A stretch of 14,406 nucleotides of DNA from an uncultured bacterium (lineage in GTDB: Bacteria > Planctomycetota > UBA1135 > GCA-002686595). A model generated the notes under the pieces. It was not told the DNA's origin, did no database searches, and saw only the letters and a list, made by a program, of their open reading frames with translations. The number at the start of each line of letters is the position of its first letter. The first letter of the stretch is position 1. The DNA lies in NCBI GenBank assembly GCA_913058555.1, contig CAJXRJ010000103.1:1-14406 (forward strand). Direction: 5' to 3'. The position numbers were made by a program, and so were the translations under genes. Positions 13,838 through 14,406 of the stretch are shown here, piece after piece.

Positions 13838-14357
13838 ATGAGTGGTCCCTCTGATGACGAGTCCGTGGCGCGCGACGAGGCGATCAGCCAAGCGGACGCG
13901 ACCGTGAGAGCAGAGTCCTGCGACGTGGCCGCCAAGCTGCTGCCGGCGCTGCTACACGACGTCAACAACGCGACGCAGTTGCTCGTGGGGCTCAAGGCGA
14001 TGCTCGAGATCCCGGGGGGCGAGAAGATGTTCGCTTCGCGGGTGGACGACTTGGCTCGGACGTCAGGGCGGATGGACGACCTCGGCTTTGCTTTGGCGGT
14101 GCTGTCGACCGCGGGCGGGGCGAACATGCTGATGGCGCGCCGGGAAGCGCGTGCGATTCAGATCCTATGGGACCTGACGCTCAAGGCGCTGCAGCGGGAT
14201 GGAGGCGATCCGATTAGGGTCGCCGGGGCGCCGCCGAGCACGGCCCCGGGCGCCCTGGGCGGCTGGGAGCCGGCTTGGTCGGTGGCCGCGCTGGTGACCG
14301 AGTGCTCCGAAGTCTCGGGCCACTTGGATTGGTCCTGGACATGGCTCGGGGACGGGT
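13838..14357 (+). CDS. Possible sensor histidine kinase, 3'-truncated by contig end
   Basis: An open frame starts at ATG 13838 (no Shine-Dalgarno, 43 nt after the tRNA) and runs without a stop to the end of genomic sequence, giving 173 real residues. The acidic N terminus has no signal peptide or membrane segment. LLHDVNNATQLLVGLKAML (residues 38-56) resembles the phosphoacceptor H-box of HisKA-type kinases, with H40 as the likely phosphorylation site, followed by helical segments suited to a dimerisation domain. The expected ATP-binding N, G1 and G2 boxes are not seen, either because they lie beyond the contig end or because this is a phosphotransfer-only protein. The Gly/Pro-rich part around 128-144 looks like a linker. 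The last in-frame codons after 14357 come from adapter DNA. That it is coding is likely; the kinase assignment is tentative. Confidence 0.55.
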
Positions 14358-14406
14358 CTGTCTCTTATACACATCTCCGAGCCCACGAGACTAGGCATGA
14401 TCTCGT
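14358..14406 (+). other. Nextera/Tn5 sequencing adapter (artefact)
   Basis: CTGTCTCTTATACACATCT (14358-14376) is exactly the Tn5 19-bp mosaic end. It is followed by CCGAGCCCACGAGAC (14377-14391), the Nextera read-2 adapter; TAGGCATG (14392-14399), an 8-base i7 index (N706 as I remember it); and ATCTCGT (14400-14406), the start of the P7 primer site. Translation gives the familiar artefact peptides SYTHLRAHET on the plus strand and SEMCIRDR on the minus strand. This is untrimmed library sequence, not a natural transposon; biological sequence stops at 14357. Confidence 0.98.

Noticed and set aside
14358..14376. Tn5/IS50 mosaic end as evidence of a natural transposon
   Set aside because: The mosaic end is followed by adapter, index and P7 primer sequence, which identifies a sequencing library rather than an insertion in the genome.
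14165..14398. 77-codon minus-strand frame containing SEMCIRDR
   Set aside because: Its start lies in the Nextera adapter, and the motif is a known translation of that adapter.
1..14406. Novel defence, mobile or secondary-metabolism system
   Set aside because: All supported genes are core housekeeping families in conserved order; no integrase, transposase, CRISPR repeat or toxin-antitoxin pair was seen.

Overview
The window is a G+C-rich (about two-thirds by eye), gene-dense stretch of bacterial chromosome in which every supportable gene reads left to right. It carries core housekeeping and cell-envelope genes; I see no mobile element, CRISPR array, prophage or defence locus. The organism cannot be named. 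I lean towards Planctomycetota or a relative: most starts lack a Shine-Dalgarno sequence and sit behind C-rich leaders, FabD has GLSLGEY instead of GHSLGEY, FabF has HGTSTAYND, and there is a eukaryote-type UDP-N-acetylhexosamine pyrophosphorylase. This assignment is inference; other high-GC phyla are not excluded.

Layout: recA (84-1331) is followed directly by alaS (1559-4282), with no recX between them. Next comes the conserved lipid cluster rpmF (L32, 4527-4736), plsX (4835-5839), fabH (6071-7060), fabD (7141-8124), fabG (8442-9236), acpP (9340-9582) and fabF (9828-11072). fabF runs, 18 bp later, into a UAP1-like pyrophosphorylase (11091-12452), and 2 bp after that into D-Ala-D-Ala ligase (12455-13540). 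A tRNA-Leu(CAA) gene (13709-13794) and the 5' part of a possible histidine-kinase gene (13838-14357) follow.

How the genes work together: PlsX links the acyl-ACP pool to phospholipid synthesis. FabD loads malonate onto ACP, FabH primes the first condensation, FabF elongates and FabG reduces the beta-keto group. The UAP1-like enzyme and Ddl supply a UDP-amino sugar and D-Ala-D-Ala, so fatty-acid and cell-wall precursor synthesis appear to share one transcription unit at the 3' end.

The lipid cluster is not tightly packed. Its gaps are about 80-320 bp and several hold perfect or near-perfect inverted repeats (rpmF-plsX, plsX-fabH, fabD-fabG, acpP-fabF), which may be internal terminators, attenuators or processing sites that set different expression levels.

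The last 49 bases (14358-14406) are not genomic. They are Nextera/Tn5 adapter, index and flow-cell primer sequence, so the contig really ends at 14357 inside the last gene.
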